Origin: Halorubrum sp.
Lineage (GTDB): Archaea > Halobacteriota > Halobacteria > Halobacteriales > Haloferacaceae
NCBI GenBank assembly: GCA_028275105.1
Contig: JAQCNI010000078.1
Location: 1 to 32,250, forward strand
Length of the DNA: 32,250 bases
Reading direction: 5' to 3'
Position numbers and translations under genes: made by a program. This document shows positions 31,403-32,250 of this stretch, piece after piece; within the stretch, counting starts at the first letter, position 1; each line of letters begins with the position of its first letter. Below the pieces are notes generated by a model. The model did no database searches. It saw only the letters and a list, made by a program, of their open reading frames with translations, and was not told where the DNA came from.

Positions 31403-32250
31403 ATGAGTACGAAGAAACCCGACAAAGTTGAAGGTATCGTTCTTATTCCCGAGCCGTCACGGGATTTCCTTACAGAGCGGAAACTGGTCGCATACGGTAG
31501 CCACCGCCGGGAGTTTCTAAAGTGGCTCGCACGGCAGGGGAAGAACCCGGATGCGCTCGAAGGATACGCGCACGACACCGCAAAGAACTACGCGAGCATT
31601 ATCGACAAGTTTCATAGATACGTCTGGGAGGAGTACGGATACACCCTCGACATCAACCACGACGCCGCTGAAGACTACCTTCGGTCGTTAGTTATGGCCG
31701 ACGAAGAGTACTCTCAGTCGCACCTTCACAACGTCAAACTGGCGTTGATGACATACTTCCGTTTCGCGGGCGACAAGTGGGAGCCGGACATTACTATCCC
31801 TTCGTCCTCCGGAGTCTCCCAACCCCGTAATTTCCTTTCGGACGAGGAGCGAACAGCACTCCGTGAAGGGGCGTTAGAGTACGGAGCCGTACCTTCCTAC
31901 TCGGCGTTAGATCCCGACGAACGAACGGAGTGGAAACACCTGTTGGCGCGACGATACGGAAAGCCCGTTTCCGAGGTCTCAAAAAAAGACTGGGATCGGG
32001 CAAACGGTTTCAAGTACCCGAGTCTCCTTCACGCCGCTCTCGATGCGGGTCTGCGACCTATAGAAGTGTCCCGTGCTCGTACTTACTGGGTCGACGTTGA
32101 TAACGCGACACTCCGGATCCCCGAGGATGACTCCTCAAAAAACGAAGACAACTGGACGGTCAGCCTTCGACGGGAAACGGCGGAGTATCTTGCCCGGTGG
32201 CTTGAAGAACGCGAACTATACGAGAAGTACGACGACACCGACAGACTGTG
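31403..32250 (+). CDS. Tyrosine recombinase/integrase, partial (3' end outside window)
   Basis: An open frame of 282 residues without a stop, running off the window. The N-terminal part (about 29-125) is a SAM-like core-binding domain (YGSHRREFLKWLARQGK...). The catalytic domain starts near residue 143, with box I A-G-L-R218-P-I-E-V carrying the first catalytic Arg, and K246 in SSKNEDNW as the likely beta-hairpin Lys. The Arg/His box and Tyr must lie beyond 32250. Codons ending in A or T are much more common than in the core genes (for example CTT, TTA, TCA, AAA), which points to acquired DNA. The ATG at 31403 is the first in frame here; no strong promoter or Shine-Dalgarno is seen. Confidence 0.85.
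   Translation, partial: MSTKKPDKVEGIVLIPEPSRDFLTERKLVAYGSHRREFLKWLARQGKNPDALEGYAHDTAKNYASIIDKFHRYVWEEYGYTLDINHDAAEDYLRSLVMADEEYSQSHLHNVKLALMTYFRFAGDKWEPDITIPSSSGVSQPRNFLSDEERTALREGALEYGAVPSYSALDPDERTEWKHLLARRYGKPVSEVSKKDWDRANGFKYPSLLHAALDAGLRPIEVSRARTYWVDVDNATLRIPEDDSSKNEDNWTVSLRRETAEYLARWLEERELYEKYDDTDRL

Overview
The window is chromosomal DNA of a haloarchaeon. It is GC-rich, its proteins are strongly acidic (Asp/Glu-rich linkers), many genes appear leaderless with an AT-rich TATA-like box about 25-30 nt before the start codon, and it carries archaeal marker genes: archaeosine tRNA-guanine transglycosylase, ribosomal protein S6e, GTP cyclohydrolase III and the siroheme-dependent heme branch. 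From memory, the dispersed GC-rich repeat at about 29912-30220 resembles repeats common in Halorubrum, so a Halorubrum-like organism is a reasonable but unproven guess.

Region 1 (1-6430) looks accessory, with somewhat lower GC by eye. It starts inside an IS200/IS605-type TnpB element whose right end touches a tightly overlapping leftward operon: GTP cyclohydrolase III, a zinc-site-less MDR dehydrogenase, a PTPS-like protein and a SAM methyltransferase. This set looks like a pterin- or pyrimidine-derived pathway. A divergent sulfatase-type hydrolase and two leftward genes of unknown role (ParB/Srx-like and HAD-like) follow. The block ends at the 3' end of a tRNA-Glu(CTC), the usual side for island integration.

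Region 2 (6506-18532) is mostly core. It holds a small membrane protein, a DUF2342-type zincin with a split-barrel flavoprotein beside it, tgtA, a SIMPL lipoprotein, a Nif3-like protein, the heme operon ahbAB - precorrin-2 dehydrogenase - hemA with rps6e and a small unknown gene upstream, a lipoate-ligase-like protein, and an M23/LytM-like protein that is odd for an archaeon.

Region 3 (18533-30957) holds two translationally coupled moeA genes (one with a C-terminal periplasmic-binding-protein-like domain), a four-helix membrane protein, a three-gene operon (zinc ribbon, Rho-N-like, acidic protein), and a coupled deaminase - PfkB kinase pair convergent with btpA, which may form a nucleoside or base salvage route. 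It continues with a PCD/DCoH-like protein, an EVE-domain protein, a coupled P-loop ATPase pair, a MITE-like 108-bp insertion inside a dispersed repeat, and Mn/Fe superoxide dismutase with a palindrome over its promoter.

Region 4 (31184-end) has tRNA-Ser(TGA), after which base composition drops and a tyrosine recombinase begins that runs off the window, probably the edge of an integrated element.

Short tandem repeats (11-, 21-, 28- and 18-bp units) recur in four intergenic promoter regions.
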